Below are positions 10,067 through 19,130 of a DNA stretch of 64,000 nt, in pieces. Within the stretch, counting starts at the first letter, position 1, and each line of letters opens with the position of its first letter. The DNA comes from an uncultured Paracoccaceae bacterium (GTDB taxonomy: Bacteria; Pseudomonadota; Alphaproteobacteria; Rhodobacterales; Rhodobacteraceae), in assembly GCA_947503935.1 (NCBI GenBank), contig CANNFR010000004.1, positions 248,001 through 312,000 of the forward strand, in the 5' to 3' direction. A program made the translations under genes and the position numbers. The notes under the pieces are model-generated. The model did no database searches. It saw nothing but the letters and a program-made list of their open reading frames with translations, and was not told the DNA's origin.

Positions 10067-11092
10067 TCACTGTCTTTCCTTCCGATCGTTGCGCAACGTC
10101 GAAGCACGAACCTTGAGCGTCGATCCGAGGTCGACACACCGGTTTTCAGGCGGCTGCTGTCCGGCATTGCGATCAAGGATATAACGCGCTGCCGCCGCAC
10201 CGATATCAGCGCGAGGGGTAAATACAGACGTAATCGGCGGGTTCATCTGCGACGTCGTTCCAAGATCATTGAAACCACAAAGGCCGAAGTCATCGGGGCA
10301 GCGCATATTCCGGTTTTGGCATTCCAGCGCGATGCCGACAGCCACGTCGTCGTTGTTGCAAAAGGCACCGTCGCAATCCGGCGCTGTCTCAAGCAGTTCA
10401 CCAAGCAGATGCCGCCCAATCTCGACGCTGGATTTCTTGGGCGTGGTGATCAGAAGTCTTTCGTCGAATAGTCCGTATTTTTCCAATGTTTGGCGATAGC
10501 CCCTCAATCGCTGTTGGGTGCGCGGGTCCATGCGCGTTCCGACAAAGGCGATACGCCGAAAACCTTGTTCAACCATATGCTCCACAGCCTCGACTGCGGC
10601 CTGGAAATTGGAAAAACCGACGATCAGGTCGATGGGATCATCCGAGACATCCATGATCTGCACCACCGGGCAATCGGCCCCTGCCAGCATGTCCCGCGTC
10701 GCCTGCGTCTGGTCCACTCCGGTTATGATCATCCCGGCTGGCTTCATGGTGAGAAAGCGCGGAACCAATGCCTCTTCTTTCAGGGCGCTGTAGCCGGTGT
10801 TGGCGATCTGAACGGAATACTTGCTGCCTTCGATCGTATCGCTGGCGCCCGCGAGCACGTCCGAGAATACGTGGTTGGAAAATGACGGAACGAGAATACC
10901 GATAACTGTTGATCGTCTTGATGCGAGCGTCGAGGCCGCGGAATCCGGTACATAGCCCAACTTTTTTACAGCGGCATACACCCGCTCGCGCAGTTCTGGC
11001 GAAACCCGTTCCGGGTTTCGCAGCGCCCGCGATACTGTGATTGCGCTAACCCCAGATTCTTTGCCAACATCGATGAGAGTGACGCGTTTCAT
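10067..11092 (-). CDS. gntR: LacI-family transcriptional regulator, probable gluconate repressor
   Basis: 341 residues. N-terminal helix-turn-helix and hinge helix (VTLIDVGKESGVSAITVSRALRNPERVSPELRERV), then a periplasmic-binding-protein-like sensor domain with AFVGTRMDPRTQQRLRGY and CNNDDVAVG. The GntR subtype is inferred from context: it is divergent from gluconate kinase and a TRAP transporter. The start at MKRVTLIDVG is where LacI proteins begin; the open frame upstream runs through the divergent promoter. It likely represses gntK-dctPQM, with gluconate or a related sugar acid as inducer. Confidence 0.87.
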   Translation of the reverse strand: MKRVTLIDVGKESGVSAITVSRALRNPERVSPELRERVYAAVKKLGYVPDSAASTLASRRSTVIGILVPSFSNHVFSDVLAGASDTIEGSKYSVQIANTGYSALKEEALVPRFLTMKPAGMIITGVDQTQATRDMLAGADCPVVQIMDVSDDPIDLIVGFSNFQAAVEAVEHMVEQGFRRIAFVGTRMDPRTQQRLRGYRQTLEKYGLFDERLLITTPKKSSVEIGRHLLGELLETAPDCDGAFCNNDDVAVGIALECQNRNMRCPDDFGLCGFNDLGTTSQMNPPITSVFTPRADIGAAAARYILDRNAGQQPPENRCVDLGSTLKVRASTLRNDRKERQ

Positions 11093-11149
11093 AGATAACT
11101 CTTTTATTTTCTGTAAGTTACCAGAAAAAATTCTGACTGAAAAGTGAGT

Positions 11150-11179
11150 TTGACAAATGATTGCGCAATCACGTAGATT
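11150..11179 (+). promoter_or_regulatory. gntK promoter with LacI-type operator in the spacer
   Basis: TTGACA (-35, 11150-11155) and a TAGATT-like -10 (11174-11179) bracket a perfect 14-bp palindrome TGATTGCGCAATCA (11158-11171). The CG-centred symmetry is typical of LacI-family operators, and its position between -35 and -10 implies direct repression by the divergently encoded regulator. Confidence 0.65.
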
Positions 11180-11199
11180 TCGAAATGGGGAGAATTCGT

Positions 11200-11736
11200 A
11201 TGAGCGCAACCAGCGCAGCGACTGTGTTTATCGTGATGGGTGTGTCTGGCGTCGGGAAATCGACAGTTGCCCGGACACTCGCCGCCCGGATCGGGGCGCG
11301 GTATCTCGAGGCAGACGATTATCATGCGGATGAAAGTCGTGACGCGATGTCCAAGGGCATCCCATTGTCGGATGAGATGCGTCTGCCCTGGCTTTTGCGT
11401 CTTGCCGAGGTGGGCGAAAACACCCGACGCGACGGTCCGGTCGTCATGGCGTGTTCGGCGCTGAAGCGTAGCTACAGGGACCTGTTCCGGGCTCGAATTG
11501 GCAAAGTTCACTTCGTCTATCTCCATGCAGAGCCCGCGTTGATTGCCAGCCGGATCTCGACGCGCACCGACCATTTCATGCCGCCATCCCTGCTCGAAAG
11601 TCAGCTCGCGCTTCTCGAACCGCCATCCGCCGATGAGGATGCAATTGATGTCGAAGTGAACCTGCCAAAGGAGGCCGTGAACGACCTCGTTGAGCGCAAA
11701 GTGCGCGAGAGGCTTTCGGCCCCCGCCAAAACCTAA
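11200..11736 (+). CDS. gntK: Gluconokinase
   Basis: ATP-dependent phosphorylation of D-gluconate to 6-phosphogluconate, feeding the Entner-Doudoroff or pentose phosphate route. 178 residues, the normal length of the small P-loop GntK family. Walker A GVSGVGKST at residues 14-22, EADDYHADESRDAMSKGIPLSDEMRLPWL, and VMACSALKRSYRDLFR in the substrate/lid region. ATG with a GGGGAG ribosome site seven bases upstream; an in-frame TTG further upstream lies in the operator. First gene of a likely gntK-dctP-dctQ-dctM operon. Confidence 0.94.
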   Translation: MSATSAATVFIVMGVSGVGKSTVARTLAARIGARYLEADDYHADESRDAMSKGIPLSDEMRLPWLLRLAEVGENTRRDGPVVMACSALKRSYRDLFRARIGKVHFVYLHAEPALIASRISTRTDHFMPPSLLESQLALLEPPSADEDAIDVEVNLPKEAVNDLVERKVRERLSAPAKT

Positions 11737-11767
11737 CGTCAAAGCATTGAAAACGAGGAGAAACTCA

Positions 11768-12793
11768 ATGTCATCTACACTTATGAAATTCGCCGCTACT
11801 GCGTTGGTCTCGCTTGGACTGGCGACGTCGGCACTCGCGCAGGATTATTCACTGCGGTTTCAATCGTCCGATCCGGCAGGCAACCCGAATTTCCTATTGA
11901 AGGTAGAATGGGCGGAGAGCGTGGCCGAACTGACCGGCGGACGCGTTGCCATCGAAATGCTGCCCGTCAATTCGATCGTACAACATACCGAGAGCCAAGA
12001 CGCAGTGGCCGCCGGTATCATCGATGGTCACATCACCGACACGTCGTATTTCACCGGCAAGGATGCCGCTTTCGGCCTTATCGCGAATCCCGTCGGTGCA
12101 TGGTCTTCGCCCTACGAGATGTTTGCATTTCTCGAGTATGGCGGTGGTAACGAATTGATGCGCGAGCTGCTTGAGCCCTATGGCCTGCATTTCATCGGTG
12201 CCACCACGCCCGGCCTCGAGGCGTTTATCTCGAAAGTGCCGCTGAATGGCGTGGATGATCTGGCCGGCCTCAAGATGCGCGCGCCCGAGGGGCTTGTGCA
12301 GCAGGTGTTTGCCGCCGCGGGCGCCGCTCCGGTCAACCTTCCGGGGTCCGAGGTTTTCACATCGCTCGACAAAGGCGTGATTGACGCTGCCGATTATACC
12401 GTGTTTTCGACCAACCATTCACAGGGCATGCACGACGTCGCCAGGCACCCCGTGTACCCGGGTTTCCACTCAATGCCGCTGGTTGAGGTTTCGATCAACA
12501 AGGCGACATGGGATGGGATGCCGGCGGACATTCAAGCGATCCTCGAGATGTCGGTGCGTGATTTCGCCCACAACATGGTCGGCAAGTTGGCCGCCAATGA
12601 CACCATTGCCGTGGCTGAGGCCAATGCTGATCCGAACATCACGGTGCACAACTGGTCTGCGGCCGAGCGTGCACGGTTTCGGACCATCGCCCAGGGTGAA
12701 TGGTCCAAAGTTGCAAGCCAGTCCGCCAATGCGCAGCGTGTCTATGACGTGCTGACCGAATACCTCGTCTCTCAAGGCATGATCTCGGAATAA
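11768..12793 (+). CDS. TRAP transporter substrate-binding protein (DctP family), probable gluconate/sugar acid
   Basis: Periplasmic receptor of a tripartite ATP-independent transporter, 341 residues. Signal peptide MKFAATALVSLGLATSALAQ with cleavage after ALA. Typical DctP features: LRFQSSDPAGNP near the mature N-terminus, LKMRAPEGLVQQVFAAAGAAPVNLPGSEVFTSL with the conserved arginine, and SLDKGVIDAADYT. Sits 31 bases after gntK with a GAGGAG ribosome site, and is followed by a strong hairpin before the membrane subunits. Substrate inferred only from linkage to gntK. Confidence 0.9.
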   Translation: MSSTLMKFAATALVSLGLATSALAQDYSLRFQSSDPAGNPNFLLKVEWAESVAELTGGRVAIEMLPVNSIVQHTESQDAVAAGIIDGHITDTSYFTGKDAAFGLIANPVGAWSSPYEMFAFLEYGGGNELMRELLEPYGLHFIGATTPGLEAFISKVPLNGVDDLAGLKMRAPEGLVQQVFAAAGAAPVNLPGSEVFTSLDKGVIDAADYTVFSTNHSQGMHDVARHPVYPGFHSMPLVEVSINKATWDGMPADIQAILEMSVRDFAHNMVGKLAANDTIAVAEANADPNITVHNWSAAERARFRTIAQGEWSKVASQSANAQRVYDVLTEYLVSQGMISE

Positions 12794-12806
12794 CGGGGCT
12801 AACGGT

Positions 12807-12834
12807 TGTCCTGCCGGTACGCGCCGGCAGGACA
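12807..12834 (+). repeat. Intercistronic hairpin between dctP and dctQ
   Basis: TGTCCTGCCGG (12807-12817) and CCGGCAGGACA (12824-12834) form a perfect 11-bp stem with a 6-base loop. No U-tract follows, so mRNA stabilisation or partial attenuation after the receptor gene is more likely than full termination. Confidence 0.7.
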
Positions 12835-12859
12835 CGAACAATACGGGGGGGAGGGTCTC

Positions 12860-13411
12860 ATGGCCGAAGAAATCGTCGAGCAATTGCATAAAGACCCGGG
12901 CCCCGACCCGCATGCAGGTGCATTGGGCCGCATCATTGACACCCTGGGTATCGTCTTTGCTGTAGGCTTGCTCGCCTCGGTCTGCATTCTCGTATCCGAG
13001 ATTTTCCTGCGTTATGCTTTGAACTCGCCCACGATCTGGGCCCATGAGACCGTGATCTTTCTGACCGCCTGCGCGTTCACATATGGCGGGTTGTATTCCG
13101 TTGCTCGAAACACCCACATCCGCGTGGTGTTGATCTACGATTTTCTGCCTGTGAGAATCCGGCGGTACTTCGACATCGGCATTTCGGCCACCTGTTGCTT
13201 TGCGACAGGCATGTTCGCCTGGGCTGCTTGGCAAGGCGTGCAGCGTGCCATCTGGACGCCCGCTGGCGAATTCCGCCTGGAAACCTCGGGTTCGGCCTGG
13301 AACCCACCGACCCCAGGCATCGTGAAGCTCTTCCTGCTCTTCATTCTGATCGTGATGACCGTCCAGTTCTTCATCCTGACCATCGCCTATTTGACAAAAA
13401 AGGACGGTTAG
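12860..13411 (+). CDS. TRAP transporter small permease (DctQ family)
   Basis: 183-residue inner-membrane subunit with four hydrophobic segments (IIDTLGIVFAVGLLASVCIL; ETVIFLTACAFTYGGLYSV; a third ending at the AWAAWQG region; LFLLFILIVMTVQFFILTIAY). It links the periplasmic receptor to the large DctM permease. Start at MAEEIVEQ; its stop is directly followed by the dctM ATG. Confidence 0.9.
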   Translation: MAEEIVEQLHKDPGPDPHAGALGRIIDTLGIVFAVGLLASVCILVSEIFLRYALNSPTIWAHETVIFLTACAFTYGGLYSVARNTHIRVVLIYDFLPVRIRRYFDIGISATCCFATGMFAWAAWQGVQRAIWTPAGEFRLETSGSAWNPPTPGIVKLFLLFILIVMTVQFFILTIAYLTKKDG

Positions 13412-14746
13412 ATGGACCTTCTCGCGCAACTGACCGACTTCAAGGCGATGGGCATCGAATGGGCGACCTTCGCAATGTTCCTGGCGCTCCTCATTCTGCT
13501 TCTCAGTGGGATGCCACTTGCATTCGTCACCCTTCTGGTTGCGCTGATTTTCGCGCTTGGCTGGTTCGGACCGATGGCCGTCCCGCTCATCACAAGCCGC
13601 ATTTTCAGCTTTGTGAACTCATTCGTCTTTGTCTCGGTGCCGATGTTCGTTCTGATGGCGGCCATCCTCGATCGCTCTGGAATTGCACGCGATCTCTTCG
13701 ACGCCATGCGGCTGGTCGGCGGGCGACTTCGCGGTGGGGTCGCCATTCAGACGCTTTTGGTCGCGGTCGTTCTCGCCGCGATGTCAGGTATCATCGGCGG
13801 AGAGGTCGTTCTGCTGGGCCTGCTCGCTCTGCCACAAATGCTCCGCCTCGGCTACGATCGCAGACTGGCCATCGGCGTCTGCTGCGCGGGCGGGGCACTT
13901 GGCACCATGATTCCACCGTCGATCGTGCTGATCATCTATGGGCTAACGGCCAATGTTTCGATCGGAGATCTGTTCACTGCGTCATTCGTACCGGGCCTCA
14001 TGCTCGCGGGCCTTTACGTCCTGTACATTCTGGCGCGGGCCTATCTGAACCCCGCACTCGCTCCGATCCCTGAACAGGACGAGATCCCGGCGAGCGAGAA
14101 GATACGCTTGCTGAAAGGATTGATCCTTCCGCTTCTCGTGGTTTTCTTCGTGCTGGGGTCAATCTATGGCGGCATCGCAAGCGTCACCGAAGCGTCGGCG
14201 GTTGGGGTCCTCGGGGTGACGTTATCCACACTTGTCCGCGGCGAGTTTTCGATGGCTCTGTTGATCGGCGCGGCCCGTCAGACCCTCTCGACAGTCGGCA
14301 TGATCGTCTGGATCGGTATCGGGGCGACGGCTCTTGTCGGGGTCTTCAACCTCATGGGCGGGATTGCATTTGTTTCGCAGCTGATTACCGGGATATCCGA
14401 GGAACCGTGGGTGATCATTCTGTTCATGATGTTGATCCTGTTTGTCCTTGGCATGTTCCTCGACTGGGTGGGTATCGCACTTCTGACGATGCCGATATTC
14501 GTTCCGATCGTTGTGTCGCTTGGTTACAATCCGGTGTGGTTCGGCGTGGTTTTTGCGATGAATATGCAGGTCAGTTTCCTGTCACCACCATTCGGGCCGG
14601 CTGCTTTCTATCTAAAGAGCGTCGCCCCGCCCGACATTTCATTGGGCGAGATCTTTCAGTCCCTTTTGCCGTTCATCGCCCTGCAGATCCTCGCATTGGC
14701 CCTGCTGCTGATCTTTCCTGGAATTACGCTGATCGACGGATTGTAA
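13412..14746 (+). CDS. TRAP transporter large permease (DctM family)
   Basis: 444-residue Na+-coupled translocation subunit with about twelve membrane segments. Family signatures include GMPLAFVTLLVALIFAL, VPMFVLMAAILDRSGIARDLFD, GGALGTMIPPSIVLIIYG and MNMQVSFLSPPFGPAAFY. Starts immediately after the dctQ stop. Completes the uptake system linked to gluconokinase. Confidence 0.94.
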   Translation: MDLLAQLTDFKAMGIEWATFAMFLALLILLLSGMPLAFVTLLVALIFALGWFGPMAVPLITSRIFSFVNSFVFVSVPMFVLMAAILDRSGIARDLFDAMRLVGGRLRGGVAIQTLLVAVVLAAMSGIIGGEVVLLGLLALPQMLRLGYDRRLAIGVCCAGGALGTMIPPSIVLIIYGLTANVSIGDLFTASFVPGLMLAGLYVLYILARAYLNPALAPIPEQDEIPASEKIRLLKGLILPLLVVFFVLGSIYGGIASVTEASAVGVLGVTLSTLVRGEFSMALLIGAARQTLSTVGMIVWIGIGATALVGVFNLMGGIAFVSQLITGISEEPWVIILFMMLILFVLGMFLDWVGIALLTMPIFVPIVVSLGYNPVWFGVVFAMNMQVSFLSPPFGPAAFYLKSVAPPDISLGEIFQSLLPFIALQILALALLLIFPGITLIDGL

Positions 14747-14765
14747 GATGGGCCGCTTAACTTAG

Positions 14766-14802
14766 CCCCTGCGCACAGGACCATTTCGGGGTAGGGGTTT
14801 TT
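14766..14802 (+). terminator. Possible terminator after the gnt/TRAP operon
   Basis: CCCCT (14766-14770) can pair with AGGGG (14793-14797), directly followed by five T residues. The loop is long (22 bases), so the assignment is tentative. Confidence 0.35.
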
Positions 14803-14896
14803 AGGCCAGCTGGCATGATACCTACCGTCCGAACTATGCACCCCAGAAAATCTTGCAGCTGCCAGACGGGAACCACCAATCATGTCAGCCGTCGTC

Positions 14897-15184
14897 TCAC
14901 TGACTGACCTCGTTCAGCAGCCATTCTGCGCGCTCTTGCTGCTCCGTTGCCACCTCGAGCTTCCTTTCCAGGCGAGCCCGTTTTTGTGGTGATTTGGCCG
15001 ACGCAATCTCTCTGCCAAGCTCGTCAGACTTCTTGTGCAGTTTCTCCAGGACTTTTTCGACGTCACTCGGCTTGATCTTGCTCGCCTTACCGCTTTCTAG
15101 CCGCATGTTGTATTCGGCGACCTTCGCCGCAAGTTTTTTCAGGCCCATCCGCGCGCTCCCGCTGTCGTCACGTGCATTCCCCAT
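14897..15184 (-). CDS. Small charged coiled-coil protein, unknown function
   Basis: 95 residues, highly charged and predicted almost wholly helical (VEKVLEKLHKKSDELGREIASAKSPQKRARLERKLEVATEQQERAEWLL), suggesting a coiled coil; no signal peptide or membrane segment. Its ATG overlaps the stop of the upstream Na/Pi cotransporter gene by one base (TAATG) with GAGAGG just upstream, so it is translationally coupled to the transporter. A second in-frame ATG lies 12 codons in. No family recognised; the coupling suggests an accessory role in phosphate transport, which is inference. Confidence 0.7.
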   Translation of the reverse strand: MGNARDDSGSARMGLKKLAAKVAEYNMRLESGKASKIKPSDVEKVLEKLHKKSDELGREIASAKSPQKRARLERKLEVATEQQERAEWLLNEVSQ

Positions 15185-17043
15185 TACCTCTCTTTTGTGA
15201 CGCTGGTGTTACGCGTGTCCGGCGCCTCCGGTGCATCCACACGCTTCGCTTGGGACATTGGCTCGTCCAGTTCTTCATCTTCAAGCGACAACAGCCGCTC
15301 GACCTCGGCGATGGCATCGTCGCGTTCAATATAGTAGCTCCGGGCCGCTGCGATCAGATCACGCATCGCGTTGTAGGCGTATCCGGCGTCGTTCAGGAAC
15401 GAGGTCGCCGCGGTGGGGTTGAGGTCGCCACTCCGGATCAGTGCATCGACACGTGCCGTTGTCGACCGCGTCGCGTTCTCTATCTCGACCCGTTCCTGGT
15501 CGAGCCAAAGCGCGCTGCGCTCCTCGGGTGCGACAAGGCCCAGCTTTCGGATCTCCACGGCGATCCGCGCGATCTCGGTGCGCAGCCCGTCATAGAGTTC
15601 GGTGACGACGCCCTGCGGCCGCGTCGTATAGCGCTGGACGTTCTTGCGTAGATGTTTGACAGACTTCACCGCCTGCACGATATCGCTTGCAACCTCGCGC
15701 AAAGCGTAAATCCTGCCTGCGATCTCGGGGGCAAGGCGCTTGTCTCCGGCACGTGTGGCAAATTCCACAATCGCAGAATAGAGCGTCTTCACGCGGTTCT
15801 CATAGCGTTCATCAATGTCGAGCTCTATCGGCGTCCGGCTTCGGCGTACCGTGCCCGCGATGTCATCGGTCGCGAAGATCTGGTCTCGGTGCAGGTTCAG
15901 ACCGTGCAGGATCAGCTCTGCTGCATTCTCGTAGAGATGAAGTGTTTCCTTTTGAAGCGCGATCTCTAGCGTTTGCGGGAATTCGTCGATCGCCTCGTTC
16001 AGGAAATGCGGACGGCTCACGTCCGGCAACGGTTCGGGAATGCGGTGTTCGAGAAAGCTGATGAGCTTGGTCAGCAGGGGTAGCATCAGAGCCACGCCGA
16101 GCGTGTTGAAAATCGTGTGAAAGACGGCGAGCTTCATCGCGAAATCGCCCGATGCGATTCCAACGGCGGCACTGATCCAGTCGACCGCATCGCGCAGCGG
16201 CGAGATGAAAACAAGGGCCACGAAAGCGGTCAGCACATTGAAGATGAGATGGGCCAGCGCCAGTCGCTTGCCTTGGAAGTTCGCGCCCAGCGAGCCGATG
16301 ATCGCCGTGATTGTAGTGCCTATATTGGCGCCGATGGCGAGCGCGAGGGCGTTCTCATAGCTGACCTGGCCTGCGGCGAGGGCGGTGAGGATCAGAACCA
16401 TCGTTGCATGGCTCGATTGCATGACAACCGTCGCGGCGGTGCCGATCAGCGAATAGATAAACAGCCCGAGTAGACCAGACAGGGCGAACCTCGTCAGATC
16501 GATCTGATCATTGAAGGCTTCGAATCCAACTTTCATGTGATGGATGCCAAGGAACAGGAAGCCGAGACCGGCCAACGCGTAGCCGATGCCGCGCAGCGCC
16601 TTCGATTTCTGGAACACCAAAATGATGCTGAGCGCGATCATTGGCATCGCATAGGCTGCGATATTGACCTTCAGACCAAGGCCGGCGACCAGCCAGGCGC
16701 CGGTTGTCGTGCCGATATTCGCCCCGAAAATGATGCCGACCCCGCCGACAAGTGAAATCAACCCGGCGCTCAGGAACGAGATGGTGATGATCGAGACAAG
16801 CGAACTGGATTGCAGAAGCGTGGTCGAGATGATCCCGAAGGTGATCGCCCGTGGCGTCGAGCCGGTCGCTCTCTCCAGGACCTTCTCCAATGCGCCACCG
16901 CCGAAGAGCTTGAAGCCATCCTCAAGCATCATCATGCCGAAGAGGAAGATCGCCACACCGGCTGCAATCTGCTGGGCGTCCGGGCTGAACCAGAAAGCCA
17001 GAAGGAGCGTGGCGATGACAATGGGAAGGTAGTAGCGGGTCAT
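15184..17043 (-). CDS. Na+/phosphate cotransporter family protein (NptA/PNaS type)
   Basis: About 619 residues. The N-terminal membrane half has the duplicated Na_Pi_cotrans signature (TLLQSSSLVSIITISFLSAGLI with GANIGTTTGAW; MQSSHATMVLILTALAAG with GANIGTTITAI). The soluble helical C-terminal half (from about residue 330) resembles a PhoU-like domain (LRKNVQRYTTRPQG; AMRDLIAAARSYYIERDDAIAEVERLL). The start at MTRYYLPIV is chosen because it directly precedes the first membrane segment; the frame is open 39 codons further up to a TTG. Divergent from a PiT permease, so the two may share phosphate regulation; I saw no convincing Pho box. Confidence 0.88.
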   Translation of the reverse strand: MTRYYLPIVIATLLLAFWFSPDAQQIAAGVAIFLFGMMMLEDGFKLFGGGALEKVLERATGSTPRAITFGIISTTLLQSSSLVSIITISFLSAGLISLVGGVGIIFGANIGTTTGAWLVAGLGLKVNIAAYAMPMIALSIILVFQKSKALRGIGYALAGLGFLFLGIHHMKVGFEAFNDQIDLTRFALSGLLGLFIYSLIGTAATVVMQSSHATMVLILTALAAGQVSYENALALAIGANIGTTITAIIGSLGANFQGKRLALAHLIFNVLTAFVALVFISPLRDAVDWISAAVGIASGDFAMKLAVFHTIFNTLGVALMLPLLTKLISFLEHRIPEPLPDVSRPHFLNEAIDEFPQTLEIALQKETLHLYENAAELILHGLNLHRDQIFATDDIAGTVRRSRTPIELDIDERYENRVKTLYSAIVEFATRAGDKRLAPEIAGRIYALREVASDIVQAVKSVKHLRKNVQRYTTRPQGVVTELYDGLRTEIARIAVEIRKLGLVAPEERSALWLDQERVEIENATRSTTARVDALIRSGDLNPTAATSFLNDAGYAYNAMRDLIAAARSYYIERDDAIAEVERLLSLEDEELDEPMSQAKRVDAPEAPDTRNTSVTKER

Positions 17044-17269
17044 CCGATACGCCTCGCCCAAGCGGGCGCCAATGGCATCAGAAAGGACTGGCCGCAGCAA
17101 AGTATCGAAGTATTGGTTGTCTTCTTTTGCAGCGGCAAACCTCCCCTCTTGGCGTTGCAATTACGATACATACCGCCTGCGTATGCCATGTCGTTGACCT
17201 GTGTCATTCGTGCCCCTGCAAAGATCACGATGATCCCGATTGTTGCGTGCGCAAAAGGGGGGCCAGGTC

Positions 17270-18835
17270 GTGCTACGAACCGAGAATATCGAAGCTGCAG
17301 TTCAGCGAAACCGGGATGAGTTGTTTCGGTTTGGGACGGCGTTGATCTTCATCGTCGGCATCATGCTGTTCACGATTGTGCGAACCGATGGTGGCGTAGA
17401 TGGCATCCTTCTGGTCGCGGCCGCGATGATCGGCGGCTATATGGCGATGAATATCGGCGCGAACGATGTGGCAAACAATGTGGGCCCCGCCGTCGGTTCC
17501 CATGCGATCACCCTGACCGGCGCCATCATCATAGCCGCGTTCTTCGAGGCCGGGGGCGCGCTGATCGCCGGGGGCGAGGTCGTCGGCACCATCAAGAGCG
17601 GTATCATCGATCCGGATCTCGTCGCTGATCGCGACACCTTCATTTGGCTCATGATCGCAGCACTTTTGGCCGCGGCAGTCTGGCTCAACTTCGCGACGGC
17701 CATCGGCGCGCCGGTGTCCACCACACACTCCATCGTCGGCGGTGTGCTTGGCGCGGGCATCGCGGCGGCGGGTTGGAACATCGCGGACTGGTCCGTGGTT
17801 GGACAGATCGCGGCAAGCTGGGTGATCTCACCTCTGCTGGGCGGGCTGATCGCGGCGGGCTTTCTCTACCTTATCAAGCGGACCATAACCTACCAGCGGG
17901 ACCTGCTCGGCGCAGCCAACGGCATGGTGCCGGTGTTGATGGCGCTCATGGCATGGGCCTTTGCAACCTACCTGATGCTCAAGGGCGTCAAGAAGCTCGT
18001 CGCGGTGTCTTTTCCCGTCGCTGTGCTCATCGGTGTCGCGGTCGCCGTTGTCGTCTACGTGATCATGCGGCCCTATATCGCGCGCAAGACCAAGAAGCTG
18101 GAAAACCACAAGTCAAGCGTGAACGAACTGTTCACTGTCCCTTTGATCTTCGCGGCGGCCCTCCTGAGTTTTGCCCATGGCGCCAACGACGTGGCCAACG
18201 CCGTCGGCCCGCTTGCCGGGATCAACGAGGCGATTGTTTCAGGCGGAATTTCCACATCGGCCGGGATCCCGCTTTGGGTGATGGGGGTGGGCGCGATTGG
18301 CATTTCGCTGGGGCTGGCTCTCTATGGCCCAAAGCTGATCCGGACCGTCGGCAGCGAGATCACAGAGCTCGACAAGATGCGCGCCTTCTGCATCGCCATG
18401 GCCGCGGCAATCACCGTCATCATCGCGTCGCAACTCGGCCTGCCCGTCAGTTCGACCCATATCGCGGTTGGCGGGGTTTTCGGTGTCGGCTTTCTGCGCG
18501 AATACATCAAGTCGAGCTATGCACGCATGCTGGATGAAATCCGGGATCACCATGCAGAGAATGATCCCAAGGCCGTTGAGGATTTTCTGGCACAATTCGA
18601 AGAGGCAGATGTGACGACAAAGGGTGAGATGCTGCGCACCATGAAGGCACAGGCCTCTAAAGACCGGCTGTTGGGAAAGCGGGAACGCCGGGGGCTTGGG
18701 CGCGTTCACCGAGTGGAACTGGTAAAGCGCAACCTACTTCTGCGCATCGCTGCAGCCTGGATCATCACGGTTCCGCTTGCTGCAATTCTTGCTGCAATGT
18801 TCTTCTTCATGATCCGTGGCATGTTGCTGCCTTGA
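17270..18835 (+). CDS. Inorganic phosphate transporter, PiT family
   Basis: Low-affinity, cation-coupled phosphate permease of the inner membrane, about 521 residues. Both diagnostic repeats are present: GANDVANNVGPAVGSHAITL in the first half and GANDVANAVGPLAGINEAI in the second, each paired with VSTTHSIVGGVLGAG or VSSTHIAVGGVFGVGF. Long cytoplasmic loop near residues 420-480, then a last membrane segment. Start taken at GTG 17270 because of the AAGGGGGG Shine-Dalgarno; an in-frame TTG lies ten codons upstream. Divergent from the Na/Pi cotransporter. Confidence 0.93.
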   Translation: MLRTENIEAAVQRNRDELFRFGTALIFIVGIMLFTIVRTDGGVDGILLVAAAMIGGYMAMNIGANDVANNVGPAVGSHAITLTGAIIIAAFFEAGGALIAGGEVVGTIKSGIIDPDLVADRDTFIWLMIAALLAAAVWLNFATAIGAPVSTTHSIVGGVLGAGIAAAGWNIADWSVVGQIAASWVISPLLGGLIAAGFLYLIKRTITYQRDLLGAANGMVPVLMALMAWAFATYLMLKGVKKLVAVSFPVAVLIGVAVAVVVYVIMRPYIARKTKKLENHKSSVNELFTVPLIFAAALLSFAHGANDVANAVGPLAGINEAIVSGGISTSAGIPLWVMGVGAIGISLGLALYGPKLIRTVGSEITELDKMRAFCIAMAAAITVIIASQLGLPVSSTHIAVGGVFGVGFLREYIKSSYARMLDEIRDHHAENDPKAVEDFLAQFEEADVTTKGEMLRTMKAQASKDRLLGKRERRGLGRVHRVELVKRNLLLRIAAAWIITVPLAAILAAMFFFMIRGMLLP

Positions 18836-19130
18836 TGAGATCGCCGAAGAGGCCGGTCTGAGGGCCTGACTTTCAGCCGCCGAGACGCCTTTCTCAACCG
18901 TCAGATTTCGTTGGTAAGCGGCCCAATCCTAACCTTCGACCGGCCGTCAAGTTGATGCGGTAGCTATCCGCTTTGCTAACATTCACTGCGGCAGCATACT
19001 CTGGGGGTCCTGTGAACTGGTACGTCGCCCGCCCTTGGGCGCCCCGTCGTTGGTCCATGTCACGTCAGGGCGCGCAATAATGTCGGCGGCTGGCTTGCTT
19101 TACTGCATCGCGATGCGATCGGGGTTTGGG
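18836..19130. other. Intergenic stretch, no gene seen
   Basis: 295 bases between the PiT gene and the convergent SUMF1-like gene. No frame gives a recognisable protein. A 12-bp palindrome GCATCGCGATGC (19105-19116) lies just beyond the stop of the SUMF1-like gene and could be a weak terminator stem, but no U-tract follows. Confidence 0.4.

Noticed and set aside
17044-17269. Pho box between the two phosphate transporters
   Set aside because: Only a single CTGTGTCAT-like half site was seen; no proper 7-bp direct repeats with the correct spacing.
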